DNA of 64,000 nucleotides from NCBI RefSeq assembly GCF_016741775.1, contig NZ_JAERRK010000018.1:117299-181298 (forward strand), written 5' to 3'. How positions within the stretch are numbered: the stretch's first letter is position 1; each line of letters opens with the position of its first letter. The notes beneath the pieces were generated by a model. The model ran no database searches, was not told the DNA's origin, and was given only the letters and a program-made list of their open reading frames with translations. Shown piece by piece: positions 32,334 through 40,810 of this stretch. The translations under genes were made by a program, and so were the position numbers. Source of the stretch: Streptomyces actinomycinicus (GTDB lineage Bacteria > Actinomycetota > Actinomycetes > Streptomycetales > Streptomycetaceae).

Positions 32334-33203
32334 TCAGTCGGCCTCCGGTGGCGTCCACGCCGCCACCAGGTTCAGCAGGCCGGGGAAACGGGCGTTCAGA
32401 TCGGCCACCCGGACGTGGCTGCGGCGCTCCAGGCCGTACTGGCGCTGCCGGGTGATCCCGGCCTCGCGCAGCGCGCGGAAGTGGTGGGTCAGCGAGGACT
32501 TGGGGCGGTCCAGGCCGAACCAGCCACAGGTGTGGTCGAACTCCTCGGACTCCAGGAGCAGTTTGCGGACGATCAACAGGCGCAGCGGGTCGCTGAGCGC
32601 CCCCAGCACCGTCTCCAGCCGGAGGTCGGCGACGGCCGGCTCCGGGAGGGGCTCGGGCAGGCCTTTGGGTTCCGGCAGGGGCTCGGGCAGGCCTCGGAGT
32701 TCCGGAGGGCTTTGGAGTTCCGGAAGGTCTCGGGGTTCCAGAAGGTCTCGGGGTTCCAGGAGGCCTTGGGGTTCCGGTGGGGATTGGGCGGCGCGCCGGC
32801 CCTGGGGTTCCGGCAGGAGTCGGGCAGCGCGCCGGCCTTCGGGCTCGGTGGGGCCCCGCTGAGGCTCGGTGGGGATCGGCTGAGGCTGGGTGGGGATCGG
32901 CTGAGGCTCGGTGGGGATCGGCTGAGGCTCGGTGGGGATCGGCTGAGGCTCGGTGGGGATCAGCTGAGGCTCCGTGGCGACCCGCTGCGGCTCGGTTCCC
33001 TCCGGCTTCGGCGTCCGCTGCGGCGCCTGGGCCGGCCCCGGCTCCGCCGTCCGGCGCGTCCCTCCCGTCCGTCGGCCGTCCTCCGTCCGGCGCGGCTTTC
33101 CCGTCCGTCGGCCGTCCTCCGTCCGCCGGCTCTCGTCCGCCTGCCGGGTTCCCTCAACTCCTCGCCCGTTCAACTGCCGCTCCCTCTGCCCGACTTCCCT
33201 CAC
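32334..33203 (-). CDS. ArsR-family regulator with long Pro/Glu repeat region
   Basis: A 289-residue protein. The C-terminal 95 residues are an ArsR-type winged helix (LETVLGALSDPLRLLIVRKLL, cut to its start; CGWFGLDRPKSSLTHHFRALREAGI as recognition helix). The first 190 residues are low complexity: Arg-rich, then TEPQPIP heptads encoded by a 21-bp tandem repeat (about 32860-32990), then LPEP/LEPRDL repeats. The GTG at 33203 is preferred to 33251, which lies inside the operator cluster; no nearer start exists. Divergent from the MFS gene it likely represses. Confidence 0.75.
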   Translation of the reverse strand: MREVGQRERQLNGRGVEGTRQADESRRTEDGRRTGKPRRTEDGRRTGGTRRTAEPGPAQAPQRTPKPEGTEPQRVATEPQLIPTEPQPIPTEPQPIPTEPQPIPTQPQPIPTEPQRGPTEPEGRRAARLLPEPQGRRAAQSPPEPQGLLEPRDLLEPRDLPELQSPPELRGLPEPLPEPKGLPEPLPEPAVADLRLETVLGALSDPLRLLIVRKLLLESEEFDHTCGWFGLDRPKSSLTHHFRALREAGITRQRQYGLERRSHVRVADLNARFPGLLNLVAAWTPPEAD

Positions 33204-33210
33204 AGCATCT

Positions 33211-33280
33211 AGTACGAGTCCGATCGTACTACGTGCTAAGTTCGGCTCCACTCGTACAAGTACGACTCAACTCGTACTAC
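33211..33280. promoter_or_regulatory. Operator cluster in the ArsR/MFS divergent promoter
   Basis: AGTACG...CGTACT (33211-33230) and the perfect TCGTACAAGTACGA (33252-33265) are palindromes on a shared CGTACT/AGTACG theme, with a further CTCGTACT at 33271-33278. They sit between the regulator and transporter starts, as expected for ArsR control of both. Confidence 0.7.
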
Positions 33281-33300
33281 TGCCTGGGGAGGACTGTGCC

Positions 33301-34719
33301 ATGACGGATACGGCAGCCACGACCGGTGTGAGGGCCCCGGATGTTCCCGTTCGCCGGGTCTGGCTCGCGGCCTGGCCCGTGACCGCGGTGTTCGTGCTGT
33401 CCAACGCCGCCACACCGCTCTATGTGCTCTGGCAGCGGGAGATGGGGTTCGGCAGCGGCACGCTGACCGTCGTCTTCGCCTGCTACATCGCGGGGCTGCT
33501 CGGCTCCCTGCTGGTGTCCGGGGTCGTATCGGACCGGCTCGGCCGCAAGCCCGTACTGCTGCCCGCGCTGGGGCTCGCCCTGCTGGCCTGCCTGGTCTTC
33601 GCGACCGCCGGCGGCGTGGCCGCGCTGGTCGTCGCCCGGCTGTGCACCGGCATCGCGGTGGGGGCCGTGGTCTCGGCGGGGATGGCCGCGGTGACGGACG
33701 TGGCCGGACCCGCCCGGCGCCCGCTCGCGGCGCTGCTCGCCTCCTGCGCCATGGTGTTCGGGGCGGGCGTGGGGCCGCTGCTCGCGGGCGTGTTGTCCGA
33801 GACGCTGCCCGGGGCCACGGTCACCGTGTTCGCGGTGGAGGCGGGGTTGCTGGTCACCGCCGTCGGGGTGGTTCTCCGGATGCCGGTACGACGTCCCGTC
33901 CGGGCCGGCGGCGAGGCCGGGGCCCCCGGCGAGGCCGGCGCCGGAGACCGAGCCGGGGCCGGAGACCGAGCCGGGGCCGGAGACCGAGCCGGGGCCGGAG
34001 TCCGGGCCGGGGCCGAGGACCGGGCCGGCGCCGGAGACCGAGCCGGGGCCGGGGACCGAGCCGGGGCCGGTGGCTGGGTGCGCGTGCCTGGTGTGCCGCG
34101 CGGGGCCGGGCGGCAGCTCGCCCTCGGCATCGCCGTGTTCGCCCCCGGCATCACCGCCACGTCCTTCGTGCTGTCGCTCGGCCCCTCGCTGCTGTCGGGC
34201 CCGCTGGGCACCGGGAACCGCGTCGTCTCCGGTGCCCTGGCGTTCGCCATGTTCCTCGGCGCCACGGGCGTGCAGTTCGCGGTACGACGACTGCGCCGGC
34301 GTACGGTCCTGGTCGCCGGTGCCGGCGCCACCGCCCTCGGCATGCTCGCGCTCGTCTGCGCCGTGCACACCGGGTCGGTCCCGGTGCTGGCCGGCGCCGC
34401 GCTGCTGGCCGGGGCCGGTCAGGGCATGGGCCAGTTGGGCGGTCTTTCACTGCTGAACTCGACGGTGCCGGGGGCCCGGCTCGCCGAGGCCAACGCGGCC
34501 CTCAGCGTGGGCGGTTACCTTCCCGCCGGCCTCCTGCCGGTCGCCGCCGGCTACCTCGGCGACGCCGTCGGGCTGACGGCGGCCACCACGGCCTTCGGTA
34601 CGGCACTGGCGGCGCTCGCCGTGGTCGGCGGCGGTCTGGCGCTGGTCATGGGGAAGGCGTGGGTTCCGGAGGAGGAGGCGGCCGAGAAGGCGGTAGCGGC
34701 GGAGGCCGCATCTGGCTGA
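33301..34719 (+). CDS. Major facilitator superfamily efflux transporter
   Basis: A 472-residue protein with about 12 transmembrane helices. The motif A-like loop GVVSDRLGRKPVLL lies between helices 2 and 3 (near residue 72). The central cytoplasmic loop (residues about 205-260) is expanded by AGAGDR repeats from an 18-bp tandem array. It is divergent from the ArsR gene and has operator-like palindromes at its promoter. Substrate unknown; a drug or metabolite exporter is likely. ATG 33301 with GGGGAGG upstream. Confidence 0.85.
   Translation: MTDTAATTGVRAPDVPVRRVWLAAWPVTAVFVLSNAATPLYVLWQREMGFGSGTLTVVFACYIAGLLGSLLVSGVVSDRLGRKPVLLPALGLALLACLVFATAGGVAALVVARLCTGIAVGAVVSAGMAAVTDVAGPARRPLAALLASCAMVFGAGVGPLLAGVLSETLPGATVTVFAVEAGLLVTAVGVVLRMPVRRPVRAGGEAGAPGEAGAGDRAGAGDRAGAGDRAGAGVRAGAEDRAGAGDRAGAGDRAGAGGWVRVPGVPRGAGRQLALGIAVFAPGITATSFVLSLGPSLLSGPLGTGNRVVSGALAFAMFLGATGVQFAVRRLRRRTVLVAGAGATALGMLALVCAVHTGSVPVLAGAALLAGAGQGMGQLGGLSLLNSTVPGARLAEANAALSVGGYLPAGLLPVAAGYLGDAVGLTAATTAFGTALAALAVVGGGLALVMGKAWVPEEEAAEKAVAAEAASG
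33937..34074 (+). repeat. 18-bp tandem repeat inside the MFS gene
   Basis: Units of the type GCCGGAGACCGAGCCGGG repeat about seven times and encode AGAGDR in the central loop. Because 18 is a multiple of 3, copy-number changes keep the frame. Confidence 0.8.
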
Positions 34720-34772
34720 CATCCGCGGGAGGCGAGACGGGAGCGGCGGGGACCGCCGGTGGGGGCGTTCCC

Positions 34773-35894
34773 TCAAGCCGACCGCTTGCGCGACGCGGTC
34801 TTCTTCGTGGCCGTCTTCTTCGCCGCACCCTTCGCCGTGCTCTTCGCCGCCGTACTCTTCGCCGCCGTGGCCTTCGTCGGCGTGCTCTTCGTCGCCGTAC
34901 TCTTCGCGGGCGTCGTCTTCTTCGTTCCCTCCCCCGCGGTCGCCTTGGACGTCGATTTCCTCGCGGGCGTGGCCTTCTTCGCCCCGGCCGTCTTCTTCGC
35001 CGCGGACGTCGACTTCTTCGAGCCCGTCTCCTTCGGCGTGGCCCGGCCCCGGCGCAGCTGTCTGACCTCGGCCTCCGCCTCGGGTCCGGCCTCGGGCTCA
35101 CCGCCGGTGGTGGCGGTCCCCCGGGACTCCCGTGCCGCCCGCACACTGTTCTCCAGCGCGGCCATCAGGTCCAGCACCTTGCCCCCGGCGGCCGGCTCGG
35201 GTGCCTCCGGCGGGGCCTCGCCGGAGGCCTTGGCCGCGATGACCTCCTCCAGCGCCTCGCGGTACTCGTCGTGCAGGTCCTCCAGGTCGACCTCGCCGAG
35301 GGTGTCCATCAGGGCGTCCGCGAGATCGAGTTCCTTGTCCCGGATGGTGACGGAGGTGTCCGGGGCGACGCCCTCGGGAGCCCGGACCTCGTCCGGCCAC
35401 AGCAGTCCGTGCATGGCGATGGCCTCGCCGACCACGCGGAGCATGCCGAGCCGTTCCCGGCCGCGCAGCGCGTACTTGGCGATGGCGACCTTGTTGCTGC
35501 GTTTGAGGGCCTCGCGCAGGAGCGTGTACGGCTTGGCCGCCGGGGCTCCGCCGGCCGCGAGGTAGTACGCGGCACCCATCTGGAGGGGATCGATCCGCTC
35601 GGAGGGCACGAAGGCCACGATCTCGATGGTGCGGGCGGTGGGGATGGGCAGGTGGGAGAGGTCCTCGTCGGTGATCGGGATGATCGAGCCGTCGGCGTCC
35701 TCGTAGGCCTTGCCGATCTCGTCCTGGGTGACCTCGCGTTCCTCCAGCTCGCACACCTTGCGGTAGCGGATGCGGCCGTTGTCCTCGGTGTGGATCTGAC
35801 GGAAGGAGATCGCGTGGCTCTCCGTGGCGTTGACCAGCTTGATCGGGATGCTGACGAGGCCGAAGGAGATGGCGCCGTTCCATATCGATCGCAC
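34773..35894 (-). CDS. ku: DNA end-binding protein Ku
   Basis: A 373-residue bacterial Ku that binds double-strand ends as a homodimer and recruits LigD. The beta-barrel core occupies residues about 1-250 (RSIWNGAISFGLVSIPIKL start, cut; RYALRGRERLGMLRV equivalent near 140). The C-terminal tail from about 285 is a long Lys/Ala/Thr/Ser-rich region (KKTAGAKKATPARKS type), a DNA-binding extension known from actinobacterial Ku proteins. GTG 35894 has GGAAGG upstream. Divergent from ligD-pol across 53 bp. Confidence 0.95.
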   Translation of the reverse strand: MRSIWNGAISFGLVSIPIKLVNATESHAISFRQIHTEDNGRIRYRKVCELEEREVTQDEIGKAYEDADGSIIPITDEDLSHLPIPTARTIEIVAFVPSERIDPLQMGAAYYLAAGGAPAAKPYTLLREALKRSNKVAIAKYALRGRERLGMLRVVGEAIAMHGLLWPDEVRAPEGVAPDTSVTIRDKELDLADALMDTLGEVDLEDLHDEYREALEEVIAAKASGEAPPEAPEPAAGGKVLDLMAALENSVRAARESRGTATTGGEPEAGPEAEAEVRQLRRGRATPKETGSKKSTSAAKKTAGAKKATPARKSTSKATAGEGTKKTTPAKSTATKSTPTKATAAKSTAAKSTAKGAAKKTATKKTASRKRSA

Positions 35895-35947
35895 GTGCCG
35901 CACCCTTCCTTTGCCGTTTTTTCCGGTTCGTCTGGGATTGTCATCCT

Positions 35948-36835
35948 ATGACGCCTATCACAGAGGTGGAGGGGCGCCGGGTCGCGCTGAGCAACCTGGA
36001 GAAGGTGCTGTATCCGGAGAGCGGCTTCACGAAGGCGGAGCTGCTGCACTACTACGCGACCACGGCGGAGGCCCTGCTGCCGCACCTGCGTGACCGCGCG
36101 GTGTCCTTCCTGCGCTATCCGGACGGCCCGGACGGGCAGCTGTTCTTCACCAAGAACGTGCCGCCGGGTACGCCCGAGTGGGTCACGACCGCGGCTGTGC
36201 CGCGGTCGTCGGCGGACAGTCCGGCCCGGATGGTGGTGGTGCAGGACCTGCCGAGCCTGGTGTGGGCGGCGAACCTGGTCACCGAGTTCCACACGCACCA
36301 GTGGCTGGTGCAGAGCCCCGAGGAGGCCGACCGGCTGGTGTTCGACCTCGATCCCGGGCCGCCGGCGGACATCGTGCACTGCTGCGAGGTCGCCCTGTGG
36401 CTGCGCGAGCGGCTCGCGGCGGACGGGATCGAGGCGTACCCGAAGACCGCCGGGTCGAAGGGGCTGCATCTGCTGACGGCGGTGCACGGTGGCTCGTCCG
36501 AGCGCACGTCCGAGTATGCGAAGGCGCTCGCGGTGGAGGCCGAGCGGGCGATGCCCCGGCTGGTGGTGCACCGGATGACGAAGAGCCTCAGGCCGGGCAA
36601 GGTGTTCGTCGACTGGAGCCAGAACGCGGCCCGGAAGACGACTGCCGCCCCGTATACGCTCCGGGCCCGCCGGTCGCCGCTGGTCTCCGCGCCGGTGACC
36701 TGGGAGGAGGTCGCCGACTGCCGGAGCCCCGGGCAGCTGGCGTTCCAGGCCGAGGACATGGCTCCGCGCCTGCAGGACCACGGGGATCTACTGGCACCGC
36801 TGCTGGATCGGGGGTCAGCGGCTCCCCTGCCGTGA
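35948..36835 (+). CDS. ligD: LigD polymerase-domain protein (stand-alone)
   Basis: A 295-residue archaeo-eukaryotic primase-type polymerase that fills gaps at Ku-bound ends. Visible motifs are the metal ligands in FDLDPG (near residue 135), KTAGSKGLHL (near 175), and DWSQNAARKTTAAPYTLRAR (cut) near 225 with the third Asp. The ligase and nuclease modules are absent, as in several Streptomyces where they are encoded separately. Shares a short divergent promoter region with ku, supporting joint action in non-homologous end joining. Confidence 0.93.
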   Translation: MTPITEVEGRRVALSNLEKVLYPESGFTKAELLHYYATTAEALLPHLRDRAVSFLRYPDGPDGQLFFTKNVPPGTPEWVTTAAVPRSSADSPARMVVVQDLPSLVWAANLVTEFHTHQWLVQSPEEADRLVFDLDPGPPADIVHCCEVALWLRERLAADGIEAYPKTAGSKGLHLLTAVHGGSSERTSEYAKALAVEAERAMPRLVVHRMTKSLRPGKVFVDWSQNAARKTTAAPYTLRARRSPLVSAPVTWEEVADCRSPGQLAFQAEDMAPRLQDHGDLLAPLLDRGSAAPLP

Positions 36836-37013
36836 CCCCGGGGGCCGGGGGGCGGGGGGCCGGGAGCCCGGGGCCCGGGAGCCCGGGGGCCCGGGGAGAC
36901 CCCGCCGACACCTGCCGCACCCCGCAGACACATGCCGCACCCGATCCCGGCAGACCACCCCCACGAGTTCCGGTCCCGGTTCCGGTGGACGATCCCCACG
37001 TGTCCCGGTCCCC
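36836..37013. terminator. G/C-run-rich convergent intergenic region
   Basis: Bases 36838-36900 are nearly all G and C runs (GGGGGCCGGGGGGCGGGGGG and palindromic CCCGGGGCCCGGG). They can fold as stacked hairpins or a G-quadruplex. The location between the convergent ligD and NERD genes suits termination. Confidence 0.5.
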
Positions 37014-37817
37014 TTAGACCCTGCCCCACGTGTTCCGGTCCCGGGCCATTCCGTGCAGTGCCTCCACGTCCGCCGGCTTGAGCACCGCGCCCAGCCGGGC
37101 CAGTGCGGTCAGCTCGGTGTCCTGCAGGATCCGTACCCCGCGCGGCTCCGCGGTCACGGTCACCTCGGCCGGGCCGGCCAGTGCCAGTACCGGGCGGACC
37201 TCGGCGGTCAGGGCGTAGGAGGCGCGGTCGGCGTCGGCGCGCAGCCGGCGCAGCAGCGGTTCGGCGGCACGGCGGCCCACGGTGACCATGGCGCCGGCGA
37301 CCATGACCCGGGTCCTGCGGGCGTACAGGGCGTGTACGGCGAACAGGCCGCCGGGGCCGATCAGCAGGTGGTGGATGCGGGCGCCGCCGGGCAGCGGGAC
37401 GGAATGCAGGGTGTGCCAGCCGGCTCCCTCGAGCGCGTCCAGCGCCCGGCCGACGGTCTCCTCGGCGGTCAGCGCGCGGCGGCGGGGGTCGGGGCGCAGC
37501 CGGTGGGCGGGGCCGGGGTCGCGGTCGAGGGCGACGAGCAGGGACTCGCCGGGGCGGTTGGGGGCCAGGTCGTCGTCGGGGTGCAGGGTGAGCCGGGCGA
37601 GTTCCGCGGGGGTCGGGACCGGGGGCGGCCCCACGGTGACCGGGCCGGTCAGGAACGGTTTCAGGACGTGCAGCACCGCGTCCTCGCTGTCCTGGCCGAG
37701 CAGGTTGACCCGGCTGGTCTCACGGTCGTACCAGGCGACATTGCTTCCGTCCTCGCGGCAGACGTACAGCCGCTCCCGGCCGTGCCGGAAGGCCGGCACC
37801 ACGCGCAGTCCGCTCAT
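37014..37817 (-). CDS. NERD-domain protein
   Basis: A 267-residue protein. Residues about 115-235 resemble a NERD (nuclease-related) domain: VGRALDALEGAGWHTLHSVPL, cut, then RIHHLLIGPGGLFAVHALY and a late VRPVLALAGPAEVT strand. The catalytic lysine motif of active nucleases is not clear (LYARRTRVMVAG), so activity is uncertain. The N-terminal part has strand-rich sequence. It lies beside the end-joining genes, but a functional link is only a guess. Confidence 0.7.
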   Translation of the reverse strand: MSGLRVVPAFRHGRERLYVCREDGSNVAWYDRETSRVNLLGQDSEDAVLHVLKPFLTGPVTVGPPPVPTPAELARLTLHPDDDLAPNRPGESLLVALDRDPGPAHRLRPDPRRRALTAEETVGRALDALEGAGWHTLHSVPLPGGARIHHLLIGPGGLFAVHALYARRTRVMVAGAMVTVGRRAAEPLLRRLRADADRASYALTAEVRPVLALAGPAEVTVTAEPRGVRILQDTELTALARLGAVLKPADVEALHGMARDRNTWGRV

Positions 37818-37917
37818 GCGCCATCACCCCTCGACCATGGGAACAGGCGGGGTGCTGTCCGGGCAAGACCGGTTACCTTTGATGACGGCCCTGCGAGGGG
37901 GAGTTGGGGAGGCGCCG

Positions 37918-38424
37918 GTGCGGACCCGCGGAAAGCAGCCCGAGGTGCCGGCTCCGGAGAGCCCGTGGAACGAGATCGTGCCCGGCCTGTGGATGGGCGG
38001 TCACGAGTTCCGGGGCCGTTCCGGGCGGCTGGAGTTCGCCGTCGTACGTGACGAGTTCGATCTGGTGCAGTCCCTGCTGCGGCTGCCGGGGTACGGGCCG
38101 GATCCGGGGGTGGAGCACCATGTGTGGCCCATACCGGACGGGCCGCTGGACGGGACCCAGCTGGCGGGGGTGATGCGGCTGGCGCGGGCGGTGGACGAGG
38201 CGCTGGACGCCGGACGCCGGGTGCTCGTGCGCTGCTACCACGGGTACAACCGCTCGGGACTGGTCATCGCGCACGCCCTGGTCCGGCGGGGTGAGTCGGC
38301 GGACGGGGCGATCCGGCTGATCCGGTCCCGGCGCTCGGCGTGGGCGTTGCACAACGAGCTGTTCGTGGAATACCTGCGGGCGGGCCTGTCGACCGTGCGG
38401 CTGCTGGAGGAGCTGGCCGAGTAG
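37918..38424 (+). CDS. Dual-specificity/tyrosine phosphatase-like protein
   Basis: A 168-residue protein. The catalytic loop VRCYHGYNRSGLV (residues about 102-114) has the Cys-x5-Arg signature of cysteine phosphatases, with a candidate general acid upstream in VWPIPDGPLDG. GTG 37918 is chosen for GGGGAGGC upstream; ATG 37882 lies in frame without a site. Cytoplasmic. Substrate unknown. Divergent from the NERD gene. Confidence 0.85.
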   Translation: MRTRGKQPEVPAPESPWNEIVPGLWMGGHEFRGRSGRLEFAVVRDEFDLVQSLLRLPGYGPDPGVEHHVWPIPDGPLDGTQLAGVMRLARAVDEALDAGRRVLVRCYHGYNRSGLVIAHALVRRGESADGAIRLIRSRRSAWALHNELFVEYLRAGLSTVRLLEELAE

Positions 38425-38545
38425 CCTCTGTCCCAGCACGCCGACCCGGTGCGCAAAACGGACTTACCTAAGATCTAATCACACTTCCCCACGAACACAC
38501 TATTAAGGTGTACGGGGCCTGACCGACATCGACCCCAGGAGCACC

Positions 38546-39274
38546 GTGCCTGCCCGTCGCCCCGTGCGCACCGCCCTCGCCGTGGCCGCCGTCACCCTGC
38601 TCTCGGCGACGCTGGCGGCCTGCGGGGACACCGGCGCACTGCGCGGCGCCGGGCCGACCCAGACCGCCGTCAGCCCGGTCAAGCTGTGGCCTGATCTGCG
38701 GCCGGCGTCCAGCCCCGCCTTCCCGTACGCCGTGTCGACCAGGGAGACGGTGAAGGGGATCACGGTCCCCGGAGACGACATCCGCAAGGTGGATCCGGTG
38801 GGCGTCGTCGAGGCTGAGCTGAAGGCGCACCCGGACGACTACGGGCCCAAGGGGGCGTACCGCGGGACCGCGGACCGGATGAAGGAGTGCGCTCCGGGCG
38901 GGGGCGGGCCCCGGTGTCCGCTGCTGAAGCCGTACTACCGGGACCTCACCGGGGACGGCCGGGCGGACCTCACGCTCGGCTTCCGGCTGTACCCGACCAA
39001 TCAGACGGCGGTGCGGGTCTACACCGTCGAGCGGCACAGGCTGGTGCAGGTGCTGGCCGACAACGACGCGCTCATCGGGGTGGAGCTGGCGGGCCGGGCG
39101 CTGATCGAACGCTCGCCGGCCGACATCTCCGGCTACGAGTACCGCACCACCTGGCTGTGGGACCCGGGTCAGCGCGCGATGGTGTTCTCGAGCGACGAGT
39201 ACCTGCACGTCGGCGACGGCCGGCCCAGCAGGAAGTCGTCCCCGTCGCCCAGCCCCTCCGAGAGCCCGCAATGA
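38546..39274 (+). CDS. Lipoprotein coupled to a histidine kinase
   Basis: A 242-residue protein. GTG 38546. Signal peptide with lipobox LAAC, lipidated Cys near residue 26 (ATLAACGDTG). The mature domain contains a CPLLKPYYRDLTGDGRADLTL segment (cut) resembling an FG-GAP-like calcium loop (DLTGDGRADL) and ends in a Ser/Pro tail. The stop overlaps the kinase start as ATGA. A lipoprotein preceding its kinase recalls CseA-CseC in Streptomyces envelope sensing, but no sigma factor or response regulator is adjacent. Confidence 0.8.
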   Translation: MPARRPVRTALAVAAVTLLSATLAACGDTGALRGAGPTQTAVSPVKLWPDLRPASSPAFPYAVSTRETVKGITVPGDDIRKVDPVGVVEAELKAHPDDYGPKGAYRGTADRMKECAPGGGGPRCPLLKPYYRDLTGDGRADLTLGFRLYPTNQTAVRVYTVERHRLVQVLADNDALIGVELAGRALIERSPADISGYEYRTTWLWDPGQRAMVFSSDEYLHVGDGRPSRKSSPSPSPSESPQ

Positions 39275-40515
39275 GGCTCACGCTGCCGCACTGGGCCGGG
39301 ACCCTCGCCGTCAAGGCCGCCGCGTTCATCACCGTGATGTCCTGCGCGCTGGCGGCGCTGCTCGGCGTGCTCGTGCACGTCTCGGTGACCGACCAGACCG
39401 TCGGCCAGGCCCGCGACCTGGCGCTGTCCCGGCTCGAGGACGCCACCCGGGCGTACGAGGCCGGGGACACGCTGCTGCCGGGCGCCGGGGTGGACCCCCC
39501 GGGCCTGCCGGCTCCACTGCGGAAGCTGGCGGCGGCCGGGCAGCGCGGCACGATGGTCGCCACGCACCGGGGGCGCCCGACCATGTGGGCGGTGGGCCCG
39601 GCGGCCGGGCACCGCGCGCTCGCCGTTGAGGTCGACTACTCGCAGCAGTCCGGCACCATCGCCGGCCTCGACCGGTCGATCCTGGGCTCGTCGGCGCTCG
39701 CGATCGGGGCGACCGTGCTGGTCGGCGCGTTCGCGGTGACCCGGGTGACGCGGCGGCTGCACGGCACCGCGCGGGTGGCCCGCCGGATCAGCGCGGGCGA
39801 CCTGGACGCCCGGGTGGACGATCCCCGCACGAAGGACCCGACCCGTCCACAGGACGAGGTCGCCGCGGTGGCCGCCGCCCTGGACACAATGGCTGCCACG
39901 CTGCAGAGCAAGCTGCTGAGCGAGCAGCGGTTCACCGCGGACGTCGCGCACGAGCTGCGCACTCCGCTCACCGGACTGCACGCGGCGGCCGAGCTGCTGC
40001 CGCCGGGCCGGCCGACGGAGCTGGTGCGGGACCGGGTGGCGACGCTGCGCACGCTCACCGAGGACCTGCTGGAGATCTCCCGGCTGGACACCGGGCGGGA
40101 GAAGCTGGAGGTCGACACCGAGGAGCTGGGTGCGCTGGCCGGGCGGGTGGTGCGGGCGTCCGGCACGGAGACCGAGGTGCGGATCCTGCGGGACGCGCGG
40201 GTGGAGACCGACCGGCGGCGGCTGGAGCGGGTGCTGGGGAACCTGGTGGCCAACGCGCACAAGCACGGGGCGCCCCCGGTGGTGTTGACCGTGGACGGAC
40301 CTGTGGTGACCGTCCGGGATCACGGGGGCGGGTATCCGGACTACCTCATCGCGCACGGGCCGCAGCGGTTCCGTACCGAGGGCGGGGCCACGGGGCACGG
40401 ACTCGGGTTGACCATCGCGCTGGGGCAGGCGGAGGTGCTGGGGGCGCGGCTGTCGTTCGCCAACGCGGTGGACGGGGGCGCGCTCGCGACGTTGACGCTG
40501 CCTGTGGGCGAGTAG
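39271..40515 (+). CDS. Sensor histidine kinase, orphan
   Basis: A 414-residue membrane kinase. Two transmembrane helices (residues about 12-34 and 130-150) enclose an extracytoplasmic sensor. A HAMP linker (RISAGDLDARVDD) follows, then the H-box ADVAHELRTPLTGLHAAAE (cut) with phospho-His near 226, N-box GNLVANAHKHG near 322, G-box VRDHGGGYP and GHGLGLTIA. There is no response regulator next to it. Translation is coupled to the upstream lipoprotein (ATGA). Likely senses an envelope signal through that lipoprotein. Confidence 0.9.
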   Translation: MRLTLPHWAGTLAVKAAAFITVMSCALAALLGVLVHVSVTDQTVGQARDLALSRLEDATRAYEAGDTLLPGAGVDPPGLPAPLRKLAAAGQRGTMVATHRGRPTMWAVGPAAGHRALAVEVDYSQQSGTIAGLDRSILGSSALAIGATVLVGAFAVTRVTRRLHGTARVARRISAGDLDARVDDPRTKDPTRPQDEVAAVAAALDTMAATLQSKLLSEQRFTADVAHELRTPLTGLHAAAELLPPGRPTELVRDRVATLRTLTEDLLEISRLDTGREKLEVDTEELGALAGRVVRASGTETEVRILRDARVETDRRRLERVLGNLVANAHKHGAPPVVLTVDGPVVTVRDHGGGYPDYLIAHGPQRFRTEGGATGHGLGLTIALGQAEVLGARLSFANAVDGGALATLTLPVGE

Positions 40516-40576
40516 AGCCCGGGGCCGCAGGTGGTGTGCGGGCTTTCCGCCGGGTGTGGCTGAGCGCGCGGTTCCC

Positions 40577-40596
40577 CGCGCCCCTCCGGGGGCGCG
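40577..40596 (+). terminator. Hairpin after the kinase gene
   Basis: CGCGCCCCTCCGGGGGCGCG folds into a stem of GC pairs with a 3-4 base loop, 60 bases after the kinase stop. The surrounding GCGCGGTTCCCCGCGCCCC wording is a familiar Streptomyces intergenic element. Confidence 0.65.
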
Positions 40597-40615
40597 CCAT
40601 CGGCGGCCCCGGTCG

Positions 40616-40738
40616 CCCGCGCACTTCCCGAGCCGCCTCCAGACGCACACCACCGGCCACCGGTGGTCGCCCACGCACTTCCCGAGCCGCCTCCAGACGC
40701 GCACCACCGGCCACCGGTGGTCGCCCACGCACTTCCCG
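40616..40738. repeat. 54-bp tandem repeat, 2.3 copies
   Basis: Units at 40616-40669 and 40670-40723 differ at two positions, and 40724-40738 begins a third. Each contains the palindromic ACCACCGGCCACCGGTGGT. It is located between the kinase terminator and the SEDS gene. Confidence 0.85.
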
Positions 40739-40810
40739 GCGCCCGTCGGAGCGCTGTGTGCCCCGGGGCGCCTGCCCAGTCGAACTGCCCTGTTTCGGTA
40801 GGTTCCGGAC

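Noticed and set aside
33642..35951. A 769-codon rightward frame across the MFS and ku genes
   Set aside because: Arg/Gly-only low-complexity shadow; both ku and MFS frames are clearly real.
40616..40738. CRISPR array
   Set aside because: Units are contiguous 54-bp repeats without unique spacers, and no cas genes are present.
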